A DNA stretch of 64,000 nucleotides from Dyella sp. RRB7 (GCF_022761115.1 NZ_JAKWJS010000001.1:1-64000), one strand, 5' to 3'. Counted from the first letter of the stretch, positions 8,680-17,771 are shown. Program-made: numbers and translations. Notes: generated from the letters alone by a model not told the origin.

Positions 8680-9141
8680 CTATTGGTTCGACAACCACGA
8701 AAATATCGTGGCATTGGGATTGCAATGGCTTGTCGGCTCGCGTTCTTTCCATCTACCCCAAACGGAAATGTCCAAGAAAAAGAAGAAGATCAGTGGAAGC
8801 ACACATAGAAGCCCCCGTCGAATAACGAGCTGAGCTGTCCGCCAACGGAAGGTCAATGACCAACTTGCAATAGCTGCGTAGCAGACTCCGAGGCCAGACG
8901 AGCACAGGCCGAGCGTGACCATGAGACGCCACCAGTGATTTCCACACGTGTAATACGACGTTGTAGCGAGGCTGCCAGCAATCAAAGTCAAGCCTGAAAC
9001 GCAGCTTCGCGTAAAATCCAGGAAGTCCTTGGATTTTGTTCTGATCCACCTATGCCGGAGTCCCGGGGAGGCGGCCAGAGCCCCCCGCAGATTCTTTAGA
9101 AAGCTACGAGCCCCCTCGTTGTGCGGTATTTCGTTCTCCAA
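8680..9141 (-). CDS. Possible small polytopic membrane protein upstream of gajA
   Basis: Open frame of 153 residues with a basic N-terminus (about 45 residues) followed by three hydrophobic stretches (roughly residues 47-62, 72-92 and 105-122). The residue pattern fits a real inner-membrane protein, but I recognise no family. It points the same way as the Gabija pair and ends about 170 bases before gajA, so it may be an added membrane component or an unrelated orphan. Overlapping frames on the other strand are shorter and less hydrophobic. Moderate to low confidence. Confidence 0.4.
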   Translation of the reverse strand: MENEIPHNEGARSFLKNLRGALAASPGLRHRWIRTKSKDFLDFTRSCVSGLTLIAGSLATTSYYTCGNHWWRLMVTLGLCSSGLGVCYAAIASWSLTFRWRTAQLVIRRGLLCVLPLIFFFFLDISVWGRWKEREPTSHCNPNATIFSWLSNQ

Positions 9142-9275
9142 GCCTCGCCCCCTTCAGTGGTTCTGCCAATCTTTTCGGCAGCACCGCAGATTTATTAACG
9201 TCCGGGCAAGAGCGTTTCCGAGATTTCGTCTAGGTGGTCACCAGGCCAGAATTTGCTGTCAGTCCAGAGCGGACG

Positions 9276-9355
9276 CCCCGCACGCGTACACACCTTGCTT
9301 GCCAAAGCGAGGTCACTCTTTATAAAGACAACGACTAAATCGTTGATCCTGCTAT
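9276..9355 (+). repeat. Copy 1 of a diverged 80-bp direct repeat
   Basis: Aligns with 12458-12538 over its length with about one gap. Best conserved are CCCC and TACACACYTTGCTTGYCAAAG at the left and CTAA plus TTGATC at the right. It contains a CAACGA-CTAAA-TCGTTG hairpin (9330-9346) absent from copy 2. It lies downstream of the TonB receptor gene. Confidence 0.5.
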
Positions 9356-9453
9356 GGGCACACGTACTCTGATCTTCGGCCGCAAGCAACGTGTGTACAT
9401 GACCTGTCCTTGCTGCACAGACTTTGGCTTTCAAAGCCACACATACTTTGCCG

Positions 9454-9474
9454 TCATGCCCATGATGGGCATGA
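9454..9474. repeat. Perfect 21-bp palindrome
   Basis: TCATGCCCAT-G-ATGGGCATGA reads the same on both strands apart from the central base. It is not followed by a T-run, so it looks more like a protein-binding site or a stem-loop than an intrinsic terminator. It lies 249 bases after the receptor stop. Confidence 0.45.
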
Positions 9475-9722
9475 CACCGATGCCCTACTCACTGCAACGA
9501 TCGATATTGCCAAGATCACACCTTGCGATTGGGGACCGCATCCCTTATGACGCCCCAGCGACAGCAGGACTTTTGCTATTGATTGTGGCCATTGCCGGAT
9601 TTCTGCCAGCGAACTGGCTTATTCATCGCCCTATCTCACCGACTACCTTCGTGCACGGACAACGATCTACTCACGAGGACCACAGCGAGCTCCAGGTGGC
9701 TGGAAGCTCGCTATGGTACGGG

Positions 9723-12173
9723 CTAGAAGCGGTAGGTCAAATCGACACCAACCGTGCGCGGCTGGTTGGTGACGATGCGATTGAATGCCGCGCTTGGCAG
9801 GCACTCTTGAAACAGGCTTTCCAGTTGAGCGCGCTTGTTGAACACGTTATTGGCGAACAAGGCAGCGTCCCAGCCGGCACTGGATTCAATGACCACTCGC
9901 ATATTGGTCAGATCATAGGCCGGCAGGCGGATGAACTTGCCATTCAACGAGTAGCCATAAGGGAAAGCCAGGGAATATCGATGGCTGACATATGCAGTCT
10001 CCAGCAGCGCCTTGAAGGTGTAGACGTTGGTGAGATTCTTGGAATAGTCGAGGATGACGTTTCCAGTCACGGGTGCCACGTCGGATAGCGTATGCGTTGG
10101 CGTGATTTGCCAGTGCACACCCGGATCCACCCATGCGTGGGTGTAGCTGCCGGAGATCGCCGCTTCGAAGCCGCCCCCAAGAATGGCGCGCGTTTCGATT
10201 TCGCCGCCATAGATTTCCGCGCGATTACCGTTGATGTTCAAGGCCCAGTCACCAGGGAGCGCTTCGAGCTGGATATCACGCCAGTTTTCGTAATAGACAC
10301 TCGCATTCACGGTCAGTCGGCGATCCAAGAACCGAGCCTTTTCGCCGATTTCGTAGCTCCACACCGAGTCAGGTTGGTAACTGGATGGCCATTTACCTCC
10401 GGAAAAGTCATACGGGGCGAACACCGCGCTCCAATAGGCCCCAGTGGTCGGATATCGGGCGTTGCCACCGCCCGGCCGTGAGCCCTTTGCCACAGTCCCA
10501 TAGACCATCAGGTCGTTGTTGAACTGATAGGCAAGATTGAATTTTGGGTTGAAGCCCTCACCTGACTGCGTGATAAGGCCAGAGTCGGATGGCGTCGCTG
10601 CCCCCAAGGCCGATCCCCAGCCGCTGATTACCGAAGAGAATCGATAATCGTAGTGGTAGAAGCGCACGCCGACATCGGCTTTGAGTTGACTACTGAAGTC
10701 GTATGTCGCATCGCCGAAGATCGCATACTGGATGAGTCGGGTCGGGGATTGCGCATCGAACCAATGAGGCGTCGTCGCCGGCGCGAAAGTACCGACGTCC
10801 ATGTAGGTCGAAGGATTCTCGGTTGTTCCGTTGAAATTCCAAGTGGCGGAGTAATTGCTAAAGAAGACGCCGCCAACCTCGTTCAATTTGCCGTCGCCCT
10901 TGGATGCGAAGCGAAATTCCTGACTGAATTGCTCAGAGGGATCATCTTCGTGGCCGTAGACCGCACCGCTTCCCGTAGGACCGTAATAGCCAGGATTGGG
11001 GAGGCCATAGTTTGAAGCATAGGTCGCCCCCGTATTCGGGTTATTGAAATCCTCGCTGGCATCTTCGGTTTGTGTCGATCGGCGGTGCCAATACGCGGTG
11101 CTCGAGGTCACGTCGAAGGCGTCGAAGCTGTAATTGACGTTGAGGCTGAAGATATTGATCTTGTCGGTCAGCGGTTCAGCGATATCGAAGGGCTGATAAT
11201 GCGCTTCGGTACCCGGAACGCTGTCATAGGCGCTGATGCCATCCTGCCGGCTGTTCTCGACAAAGAAAGAAGGCGTGATCGACAAACGGTCGGTCGGCTT
11301 CCAAAGCAAGGTGGCCCGAAATCCATCGAGCTGTTGGGCGTTCGAGCCGGGATATTCCTTTTCAATGGGGGCGGCTTCTACATCGCCGCGTATCGCGCCA
11401 TTGGTACTCACTAACGGAAACGGGTTGGCGACGATCCGATCGATCCAGCCACTGGTGTGTGATTCCGTCGCCACCAGACGAAGCGCGAGCTTGTCTTGCA
11501 TCAACGGAATATTGAGCATCACATTGCCATTGTGATTGAAACCTCCCCCGTCGGTTCCCGATAGCGTGCTCTGCGCCGAGCCACCGAACGCCGTCAGATC
11601 GGGTTGATTGGTGATCAATCGCACCGTGCCACCCATCGATCCCGAGCCATATAGTGTGCCTTGTGGTCCACGCAGCACTTCGACGCGACTCAAGTCATAC
11701 AGCGTGGGATCGATCACCACCTTGCCGTTTTGCGCCGCGGCCGGAGCGGTCAACGGAATGTCATCGAGATAAAAGCCGACCGTCGGCGAATTTCCGCCGC
11801 TGGATGTCATCCCGCGTAGTTCGATCTCGGTTTGGCCAGGTCCTTCGCTCTTCAGCGAGACGCCGGGCGTCGACTGCGCCAGAGTACTGAAGTTGGTGAT
11901 GCCGCGGTCCTGCAAGTCGTCGCCACTGACGGCCGTGATGCTGACTGGCGTCGTCTGAAGTGTGGAAGCACGCTTCTGCGAAGTTACCACCATTTCATCG
12001 AGCGTTTTCGCACCATCGGTAGTCGGGACAGTGGCCGACTGAGCATGCGCCTTCAGAGAGAAACCTGCTGCCGTAACGCACAATAAAGTGGCCGCCACTA
12101 TTTTTTTACTCGATCGCGCATTGGGTTTACGCGTGCATCCTCCGGTTCGCACGGCTCGATCGTGTCGCCACAT
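9723..12173 (-). CDS. TonB-dependent outer-membrane receptor
   Basis: Outer-membrane gated channel for energy-dependent import of a large ligand, possibly a ferric chelate. A TonB-box-like LDEMVVTSQKR stretch follows the signal peptide (hydrophobic core ending KAHAQ), then a plug domain with EIELRGM and VEVLRGPQGTLYGSGSMGGTVRLIT, and a 22-strand-type barrel ending in a terminal aromatic residue (LTYRF). The frame stays open to ATG 12326, which has a GGAG six bases upstream, but that start would bury the signal peptide about 90 residues inside; I prefer ATG 12173 (816 residues). It lies downstream of the aminotransferase/MFS pair on the same strand but is separated by about 600 bases. The substrate cannot be told from the sequence. 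Confidence 0.88.
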   Translation of the reverse strand: MWRHDRAVRTGGCTRKPNARSSKKIVAATLLCVTAAGFSLKAHAQSATVPTTDGAKTLDEMVVTSQKRASTLQTTPVSITAVSGDDLQDRGITNFSTLAQSTPGVSLKSEGPGQTEIELRGMTSSGGNSPTVGFYLDDIPLTAPAAAQNGKVVIDPTLYDLSRVEVLRGPQGTLYGSGSMGGTVRLITNQPDLTAFGGSAQSTLSGTDGGGFNHNGNVMLNIPLMQDKLALRLVATESHTSGWIDRIVANPFPLVSTNGAIRGDVEAAPIEKEYPGSNAQQLDGFRATLLWKPTDRLSITPSFFVENSRQDGISAYDSVPGTEAHYQPFDIAEPLTDKINIFSLNVNYSFDAFDVTSSTAYWHRRSTQTEDASEDFNNPNTGATYASNYGLPNPGYYGPTGSGAVYGHEDDPSEQFSQEFRFASKGDGKLNEVGGVFFSNYSATWNFNGTTENPSTYMDVGTFAPATTPHWFDAQSPTRLIQYAIFGDATYDFSSQLKADVGVRFYHYDYRFSSVISGWGSALGAATPSDSGLITQSGEGFNPKFNLAYQFNNDLMVYGTVAKGSRPGGGNARYPTTGAYWSAVFAPYDFSGGKWPSSYQPDSVWSYEIGEKARFLDRRLTVNASVYYENWRDIQLEALPGDWALNINGNRAEIYGGEIETRAILGGGFEAAISGSYTHAWVDPGVHWQITPTHTLSDVAPVTGNVILDYSKNLTNVYTFKALLETAYVSHRYSLAFPYGYSLNGKFIRLPAYDLTNMRVVIESSAGWDAALFANNVFNKRAQLESLFQECLPSAAFNRIVTNQPRTVGVDLTYRF

Positions 12174-12780
12174 TGCCGTATGGGAAGCCAATAGCTGCTT
12201 CCGGCTCCCCAACGCGATTGAAGGCACCAGAACGGATGCCTCACTGCCCTTCAAGACACCACGGAAATCGCTGCACCCATCACTGGTCGATTTCAAATGG
12301 ACTGCTGAATCAACCCGCCCACTCATCCCCTTCTCCCCATGTCAACCTGGATCGAAGTTAAAGTAGCGAGCTGTAAAGTTGCTGCAGCACAGTATCGGTG
12401 CAGCGTAATTACTTCGTAAAACCCGATGCCCCCATTTTTGAGTAGCCCGGTCGTATGCCCCACCTCGGTACACACTTTGCTTGTCAAAGTGCTTCTATCG
12501 CAGAAGAGGCTATTTGGCTAAGTGTTTGATCTAGTTATCGCGGCGCGTTGCCGGAGCAGCTTGCCAGAGGGCGAGTAATAGAGAATGACGTGGCGGCAAG
12601 CCATAGCTAGCTGCGCCGACGTCACTTCCTGCACCTCGGCCCCGTCCGCCCCAGAAGAGGCGACTACCGCTTCCGCCATGATCACCGAGCAGCGGCTCTC
12701 TTGCGGTTTTTTCGCCTTGAAGACTGCGACACCCGCGCACTTCCAGTCGTTGATGGAACGGCAGGAGATATGGGGACGTC
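12174..12780. other. Intergenic stretch before the TonB receptor gene
   Basis: Holds the possible N-terminal extension of the receptor (to 12326), copy 2 of the 80-bp repeat (12458-12538), and an open minus-strand frame (12518-12784) with no family features. Probably contains the receptor promoter. Confidence 0.4.
12458..12538 (+). repeat. Copy 2 of a diverged 80-bp direct repeat
   Basis: Matches 9276-9355. It contains ACACTTTG-CTTGT-CAAAGTG, a near-perfect dyad, and a CTTCT-ATCGC-AGAAG hairpin. It lies upstream of the TonB receptor gene, so the dyad could be an operator, or the two copies could mark the edges of an inserted segment. Confidence 0.5.
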
Positions 12781-14001
12781 TCAACCCCAGCCACTTTTCA
12801 CCGGCAACCTGCGCAGGGATACGGCCGTGCGTTCCAGCGCGTCGCAGAAGGCATCATCATCGTGCAGCGCGCTCAGCGCCAGGCGGACATAGTTCGCGCC
12901 GACCCCGCCAAATAACGCTCCGGGATGTACCAAAATTTTCGCGTCCTGAAGCAGATGGTCCGAGACTTGCCGGGAAGTGCCCAGGCCCGAGATGTCGAGC
13001 CAGATCATGAGTCCCGCCTGTGGCGGCCGAAAACGCACTCCTGCAATCGCACCAAGCATGTCGGCAGCATACTTGCGCCGTCGCTCATACTTCTCGATAT
13101 ACCCGGCGACGAAATCGCGATCGCGCAAGGCAGCGATGGCCGCCTCCTGCGCAGCGGTGTTGGTCGCCCCCAGGATATTGACCGCCGTTGCGTGCATGAC
13201 CTCCATGATCTCGGGCGCGGCCACCGAGTACCCGACACGAAAGCCGCTCATGGCCATTCCCTTGGACATGGAAAAGAGCGTTATGGTGCGCGCACGCATG
13301 CCTGGCAATGTGGCAAACGTCACCAACTCCCGGGCGTCGTAGACGGTGTCCTCGAACGCCTGGTCGACGATGGCCAGCAGGTCGTGCTCCAGTACGAGCG
13401 CGGCCAACCGTTCCAGCGTTTCCCGGCGATGAACCGTGCCCGTCGGATTGTTGGGCTGAGTGAGAATGATCAGCTTCGTCTTGGGCGTGATCCGCGCCCG
13501 CACCGCTGCCACGTCCAGCTCGAAATCACGATGAGGATCGAGCGGTACGGGCACGCTAATGGCGCCCATCAGCTCGGCGTTGCGGAAGTTGCTTGGATAG
13601 CTGGGAACGGGATTGAGCACCTCGTCACCGGGAGACAGGATCACCTGCATGGCCTGCCAGAGGCCGGCATCGGAACCTGGGGTAACGATCACCTCGCGGT
13701 CCGGATCGACTTCAAGGCCGTTGCGAGCGGCGAGTTTGGCGGCAATCTCCCGCCGCAAAACGGGCGAGCCGATGGGCAGGCTGTAGTGCGCGCCGTGCTG
13801 GTCCAATGCCGTCTTGGCAGCCGCAATGACATGCTCAGGCAGACAAGGGTCGGGAAAGAACGGATCCGCCCAACCCAACATCACATACCCTTCGGCCATT
13901 CTGTCCTGGAGCGTCTTGTAGTCAGCGCGCAGTACGGAGGCGAAATGCGGGTTCAACCGCGCGATGGGGGTCTTATCGGTCACGGATGGGCTCCTGCTCA
14001 A
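12781..14001 (-). CDS. PLP-dependent aminotransferase, class I/II
   Basis: Fold-type I aminotransferase of 406 residues, cytoplasmic. Visible features are the N-terminal YSLPIGSPVLRREIA segment, LTQPNNPTGTVH, VDQAFEDTVYD with the PLP-ring aspartate, and SMSKGMAMSGFRVGY with the Schiff-base lysine. The C-terminal VRLALSA arginine binds the substrate carboxylate. It resembles alanine or aspartate-type enzymes, but the amino donor and acceptor are not evident. The start overlaps the preceding MFS gene by 29 bases, so the two are translationally coupled; the transporter probably moves a substrate or product of this enzyme. Confidence 0.9.
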   Translation of the reverse strand: MSRSPSVTDKTPIARLNPHFASVLRADYKTLQDRMAEGYVMLGWADPFFPDPCLPEHVIAAAKTALDQHGAHYSLPIGSPVLRREIAAKLAARNGLEVDPDREVIVTPGSDAGLWQAMQVILSPGDEVLNPVPSYPSNFRNAELMGAISVPVPLDPHRDFELDVAAVRARITPKTKLIILTQPNNPTGTVHRRETLERLAALVLEHDLLAIVDQAFEDTVYDARELVTFATLPGMRARTITLFSMSKGMAMSGFRVGYSVAAPEIMEVMHATAVNILGATNTAAQEAAIAALRDRDFVAGYIEKYERRRKYAADMLGAIAGVRFRPPQAGLMIWLDISGLGTSRQVSDHLLQDAKILVHPGALFGGVGANYVRLALSALHDDDAFCDALERTAVSLRRLPVKSGWG

Positions 14002-15292
14002 CCCGCCATGACAGCAGGCCGAGCGCCACGACTATGGCGAGGGCGCACAGGCTGGCGATGCCAAGTCCGAGCCCGCCATCGCCGCCGCCCGGCATCAGGC
14101 GCGACAGCGCGACCACCCATGTCGGACCCAGCCCCATGCCGATGACGGCGCTACAGATGTTGCAAAGCGCGATGATCGTGGCGCGGTATTCATTCGCCAC
14201 GGCCTCGGACAAAAAGACGTTCGCGGCGACGAAAGCGGATACGGAACCGAAGACCCACAGGGCCGTGCCAGCCAACAAGGCGCTCGACGAGCCGGCCAGG
14301 AACAACGGCAGGCTCAGCAAACAGGCGCCATAACTCAGACGCATCGCCCAGATGCGCGCGGGCAGTCCACGCCGACGCGCGAAGTAATCGGCCAGCCAAC
14401 CGCTCGACAGACAGCCGGCGAGTCCACCGCACGCCAACATCAAGCCGATCAGTTGCCCGCCACTGTCGGGGTGAATGCCATAGGCTCGCTCAAGGTCGGC
14501 TGGCAGCCATGACAACAATCCGTAGTCGCCGGCCGCCACCACACCGACCGCCAAACAGGTTCGCACCACGCGCGCCCGATTCGCCACGCCGACGCGCGCC
14601 AACGTAATCAGACGCCGCGCGCCACGCAAGCCGTGTCGCGGAGGCTCGCGGACGCTCAGCAACAACAGACATAGCGGCAGCCCGGAAAATCCAGCCAAGA
14701 GCATGACATTGCGCCAGGCGGGCAACTCCTGCAGCAATGGCATATTGGTCAGCAACCCATGCTCTACACCGGCCAGCAGCAGCCCCCCGAGACTCAGGGA
14801 CAGTCCCCCGCCCAGCACGGCACCGATATGAAAGACGCTGAACGCCCGTCCGCGTTCCCGGGGCGGAAAGCTATCGGCGATCAGCGACGTCGCGGCCGGC
14901 ATCAGCACGGCCTGCCCCAGCCCGACCAACATGCGAGCTACAAGCAGTTGTGCGAAGGTCGTGGTTACCGCACAGGCTGCCGTCGCTGCACACCACAACG
15001 CCATGCCGGCGATGATCAGGTTGCGTCGATTCATGCGATCGGCAACGCGGCCCAGCGGCACGCCGAAAAACGCATACAGCACGGCAAAACCGCCACCCAT
15101 GATCAGGCTGACAGACCCATCGGTCAGGGCAAAATCGCCCAGGATGCTGCCCTCGACCAGGTTGATGATGTAACGGTCTCCATACGACAGGAGAGCGGCG
15201 AGCGACAGCATCGCAACGATGAACCAACGTGATACAACGCCAGGATAGCGATTCGCTTTCCGGGGAACGGCGACGTCTACCGATAGCGCCAT
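13973..15292 (-). CDS. MFS transporter
   Basis: Major facilitator protein of 439 residues with 12 predicted membrane helices. The first helix carries a YGDRYIINLVEG motif and the 2-3 loop carries GVPLGRVADRMNRRN, the family's GxxxDRxxRR signature. In the second half the 8-9 loop carries GWLADYFARRRG. It resembles organic-anion or sugar-phosphate type permeases (ACS-like). It is the first gene of a two-gene operon with the aminotransferase. The substrate is unknown; coupling to an aminotransferase suggests an amino- or keto-acid. Confidence 0.88.
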   Translation of the reverse strand: MALSVDVAVPRKANRYPGVVSRWFIVAMLSLAALLSYGDRYIINLVEGSILGDFALTDGSVSLIMGGGFAVLYAFFGVPLGRVADRMNRRNLIIAGMALWCAATAACAVTTTFAQLLVARMLVGLGQAVLMPAATSLIADSFPPRERGRAFSVFHIGAVLGGGLSLSLGGLLLAGVEHGLLTNMPLLQELPAWRNVMLLAGFSGLPLCLLLLSVREPPRHGLRGARRLITLARVGVANRARVVRTCLAVGVVAAGDYGLLSWLPADLERAYGIHPDSGGQLIGLMLACGGLAGCLSSGWLADYFARRRGLPARIWAMRLSYGACLLSLPLFLAGSSSALLAGTALWVFGSVSAFVAANVFLSEAVANEYRATIIALCNICSAVIGMGLGPTWVVALSRLMPGGGDGGLGLGIASLCALAIVVALGLLSWRVEQEPIRDR

Positions 15293-15406
15293 CAGCCGAT
15301 CGCCATCGCGGCCAAGTGGCCGAACCTGAGACTCAGGCCCGGGCCGGAGTGCGTGGACACATCAACATGAGGGAAGCGCCGGAGCTTCGTACCAGCGTCC
15401 AAGTAG

Positions 15407-15808
15407 ATGTTCGTGCCTGGATGGCGTCGCTTGCCTTCCGCCGTTGGAAGCCGGGAAATAACCATGGCTATGCCACCACCTTATGCTCGTAGTACGGGCG
15501 GAAGCGGTCGTCGAGGATGCAAAGCGTCCCGGTCGATCATCTGCCGTCCCCACGTGAAAATTGCAATGTCCGTCGCGGGTTGCGGATTCATCTTTCAGAT
15601 CATCGCCGGGTTGATGCTAGCTGTTCAGGTGAACGTTCGTTTCTCTGCCCTCGGGCTGGCCGTGTTCACCCTGCGGGCGTCGCTCATGCTCCTGGACTTC
15701 TGGCGACTGACCGGACCGGCGTACCGAACCGCCATCAGCGCATGGCAGACAAACCTCGAGCTGACTGGCACAGTGTTGAGCATAGGATTCCACTCAACCC
15801 ATCACTGA
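15407..15808 (+). pseudogene. DoxX-like membrane protein remnant
   Basis: Residues from about 54 onward read like the second half of a DoxX-family four-helix membrane protein: a helix with FQIIAGLMLAV, a second with LGLAVFTLRASLMLLDFW, then a polar TGPAYRTAISAWQTNLELTGT segment and a last helix. The N-terminal 50 residues are unlike DoxX, rich in Arg and Pro, so the first helix seems lost or out of frame. It ends 31 bases before the ABM monooxygenase gene, a pairing seen elsewhere for DoxX genes. Intact proteins of this family are about 130-150 residues. Confidence 0.4.
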
Positions 15809-15839
15809 CCTTTACATCTTAGAAGCAAATGAGGATGCC

Positions 15840-16139
15840 ATGAATTCCCCCACCGAAATCACAGTGGTCGCAAAGATCGTCGCCGCCCCCGGATTCGAGG
15901 CCCAGGTGGAGCAAGCGCTTATCGAACTGATCCCACCCTCGCGCCGTGATCCAGGCTGCCTGCAATACGACTTGCACCGCAGCACCGAAGCACCCCATGC
16001 GTTCATGTTTGTCGAGCGCTGGGAAAGCAAGTCACTGCTGGATGAGCACTTGGCTACCCCGCATCTCGCAGACTATCAGCGCAAGGTGGAAGGCATGATA
16101 GAAGCCTGGGAGCTAAACCTGATGGAGCGCATTGCTTGA
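15840..16139 (+). CDS. Antibiotic biosynthesis monooxygenase (ABM/YgiN-like) protein
   Basis: A 99-residue single-domain ABM protein. The ferredoxin-like fold is apparent from VVAKIVAAPGFEAQVEQAL, SRRDPGCLQYDLHRS and FMFVERWESKSLLDEHLATPHL, which are the characteristic sheet and helix segments. Members act as cofactor-free quinol monooxygenases or heme-handling enzymes in the cytoplasm. The ATG has TGAGGA seven bases upstream. It follows a DoxX-like remnant, suggesting a former quinone/redox operon. Full length for the family. Confidence 0.88.
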   Translation: MNSPTEITVVAKIVAAPGFEAQVEQALIELIPPSRRDPGCLQYDLHRSTEAPHAFMFVERWESKSLLDEHLATPHLADYQRKVEGMIEAWELNLMERIA

Positions 16140-16439
16140 ATGGCGGCGGCATCAACTTCACCTCACGCTGGAGACCATCCATGGCTGCTGCTCATACCCT
16201 AATGAACGGTCCGTTCAATGGATCGGCCCGGCTTGGTGCGGTTTGACGCCATACACCCGTCAGGCATGTTGCACAGGCTATCCGTCCGCTCGCGACGCAG
16301 GCGTGCACGGGTTCGTCGCCATGCGCGTCTCGCCATAAGTCCGGCAACCGTGCTTCGCGATATGTCAGCTGCATCTTCGCCGTAAGCTCTCGTGGGGGCT
16401 GTAATGCCAGCCTTGGGTAGGAAGCGAACATTCCCAGCC
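16140..16439. other. Intergenic stretch with one operator-like palindrome
   Basis: No gene is supported here. The only feature is the TGAACGG-T-CCGTTCA palindrome at 16203-16217. Confidence 0.5.
16203..16217. promoter_or_regulatory. 15-bp palindrome, TetR-type operator candidate
   Basis: TGAACGG-T-CCGTTCA is a perfect 7+1+7 palindrome of the kind bound by TetR/AcrR dimers. No TetR gene is adjacent, so the regulator is either elsewhere or was lost in the rearrangement that left the DoxX remnant. Confidence 0.35.
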
Positions 16440-16727
16440 TTACCTATGAGACTCCACTTGACGGCGGTTCGCCACGGTACGGAGCGCCTCACGATAGGCC
16501 TGCCCAGGAATCCTTGGATCGACTTTCCTCCACCAAGGCTTCGATATCCGGCGGGAAGAGCCACCTAGAATGCGCTCATACGAATGATAGATGTCTTCGG
16601 CGATGGCTTTTCGCCGATAGACCCGCATCGAGTTGTGAAGCTTGATTCTGCTGATCGCGATCCGGAAGGCTTGCGCCAACAGAAGCAAGGCGACCGCAGC
16701 AACGGTTGTCACAAACATGTCGGGCAT
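16440..16727 (-). CDS. Small single-pass membrane protein, hypothetical
   Basis: Ninety-five residues with one N-terminal hydrophobic segment (about residues 4-24) followed by a basic cytoplasmic tail. The ATG is preceded by GAGGGA at eight bases. No family recognised. It runs in the same direction as the LysR gene but ends before the LysR stop on the opposite side, so co-transcription with that gene is not implied. Confidence 0.42.
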   Translation of the reverse strand: MPDMFVTTVAAVALLLLAQAFRIAISRIKLHNSMRVYRRKAIAEDIYHSYERILGGSSRRISKPWWRKVDPRIPGQAYREALRTVANRRQVESHR

Positions 16728-16866
16728 CGATGCATTCCCTCTTCGATTCTTCCAGCTATCCCAAAGACGGCGGAGCCGAGCTTCGCATACTCAAGAATTC
16801 AAGAGCTGGTGACGCCTGTGGCGCTAATCAAGGGTGCACATGATCCATACCACTCAACTGCCAAGC

Positions 16867-17769
16867 TCACTCCTGGAACGGTCGCTCGCCCAATGATTCG
16901 ACCAGGTAATCCAGGAAGGAGGTGATCCGCGAGGACAGCGCGGTATTGCGATAGTAGACCGCGTTGATTGGCTGGCGGATATCCAGTGTCTCGCGCGGGA
17001 ACAATGGCACCAGGCGACCTTCCCGTCGGTCCTCGCGGGTCATGAAGTCGGCCAGGCAGACGATGCCTTCACCAGCCAGCGCCAGTTGACGCAATGTCTC
17101 GCCACTGGACGACGATACCGTCGGCTGGATGTGCAACTGGTCGTCGTTGCGGTCGCGCAGTGGCCAGTCGTTGAGCGATTCGGGCTGGTTGAAGCCCAGC
17201 AAGGCGTGATGAACCAGATCATCCACGCGCCGGGGCTTGCCGCGATTCTCCAGATAGGCCGGGCTGGCCAGCACGCGAATACGACTGCTGCCGAGCGGTC
17301 GCGCATGCAGGGTGGAATCCTTGAGCCGCCCGATGCGCACGGCGACATCGGTACGGCGCTCGATCAGGTCGGTGATGCCTTCGTTGCTGTTCAATTCCAG
17401 TTCCACGTCCGGGTAGCGGGCGCGATAGCCGGCCACCATCGGCACCACCACATGCAGCATGAACGGCGTGGCCGCATCCACCCGCAAGCGCCCGGCGGGG
17501 CGTTCCCGGCGGGCGGCCATCTGTTCCTCCGCATCCTCCACCGATTTCACGATCTGGCGGGCCCGCTCAAGAAAGGCGCGGCCTTCCTCGGTCAACTCCA
17601 GGCGACGTGTGGTACGTCGCAGCAACGTGGTCTGCAGCTTCTCCTCCAACCGCCCCAGGGTCCGGCTGGCGCCGGAGACGGTCTGGCCCAGCTGCTCCGC
17701 CGCCGCCGTGATGGAACCCGCGTCCATCACGGCGATAAAGGTCTGCAATTCATCCAGGGTCGTTTTCAT
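16867..17769 (-). CDS. LysR-family transcriptional regulator
   Basis: Three hundred residues: an N-terminal winged helix-turn-helix (residues 1-60, with GSITAAAEQLGQTVSGASRTLGRLEEKL) and a periplasmic-binding-like effector domain beginning near 90. The open frame extends far upstream as the antisense of the MFS gene, but the true start is ATG 17769, which gives the canonical LysR N-terminus. It is divergent from an MFS exporter 93 bases away, the standard layout in which the regulator controls both its own and the neighbour's promoter. The effector is unknown; relatives belong to the DsdC/CrgA-like group. Confidence 0.92.
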   Translation of the reverse strand: MKTTLDELQTFIAVMDAGSITAAAEQLGQTVSGASRTLGRLEEKLQTTLLRRTTRRLELTEEGRAFLERARQIVKSVEDAEEQMAARRERPAGRLRVDAATPFMLHVVVPMVAGYRARYPDVELELNSNEGITDLIERRTDVAVRIGRLKDSTLHARPLGSSRIRVLASPAYLENRGKPRRVDDLVHHALLGFNQPESLNDWPLRDRNDDQLHIQPTVSSSSGETLRQLALAGEGIVCLADFMTREDRREGRLVPLFPRETLDIRQPINAVYYRNTALSSRITSFLDYLVESLGERPFQE

Positions 17770-17771
17770 TA

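Larger units (their letters stand above)
9142..9722. other. Intergenic stretch, no convincing gene
   Basis: Between the small membrane ORF and the TonB receptor gene. An open frame on the plus strand from 9354 runs into the receptor gene as its antisense and shows no family features. The stretch holds one copy of the 80-bp repeat (9276-9355), a CTTTGG-CTTTCAAAG-type dyad (9421-9437) and a perfect 21-bp palindrome (9454-9474). Confidence 0.5.

Noticed and set aside
9276-9355. Integron attC site
   Set aside because: The repeat has hairpins but lacks the conserved GTTRRRY core and its inverse partner, and no integrase is present.
9354-10088. Plus-strand open frame of 244 residues
   Set aside because: Most of it is antisense to the TonB receptor gene and the rest has no family features.
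12518-12784. Minus-strand open frame of 88 residues between the aminotransferase and receptor genes
   Set aside because: No recognised family or convincing ribosome site, and another minus-strand frame overlaps it; possibly a decayed gene.
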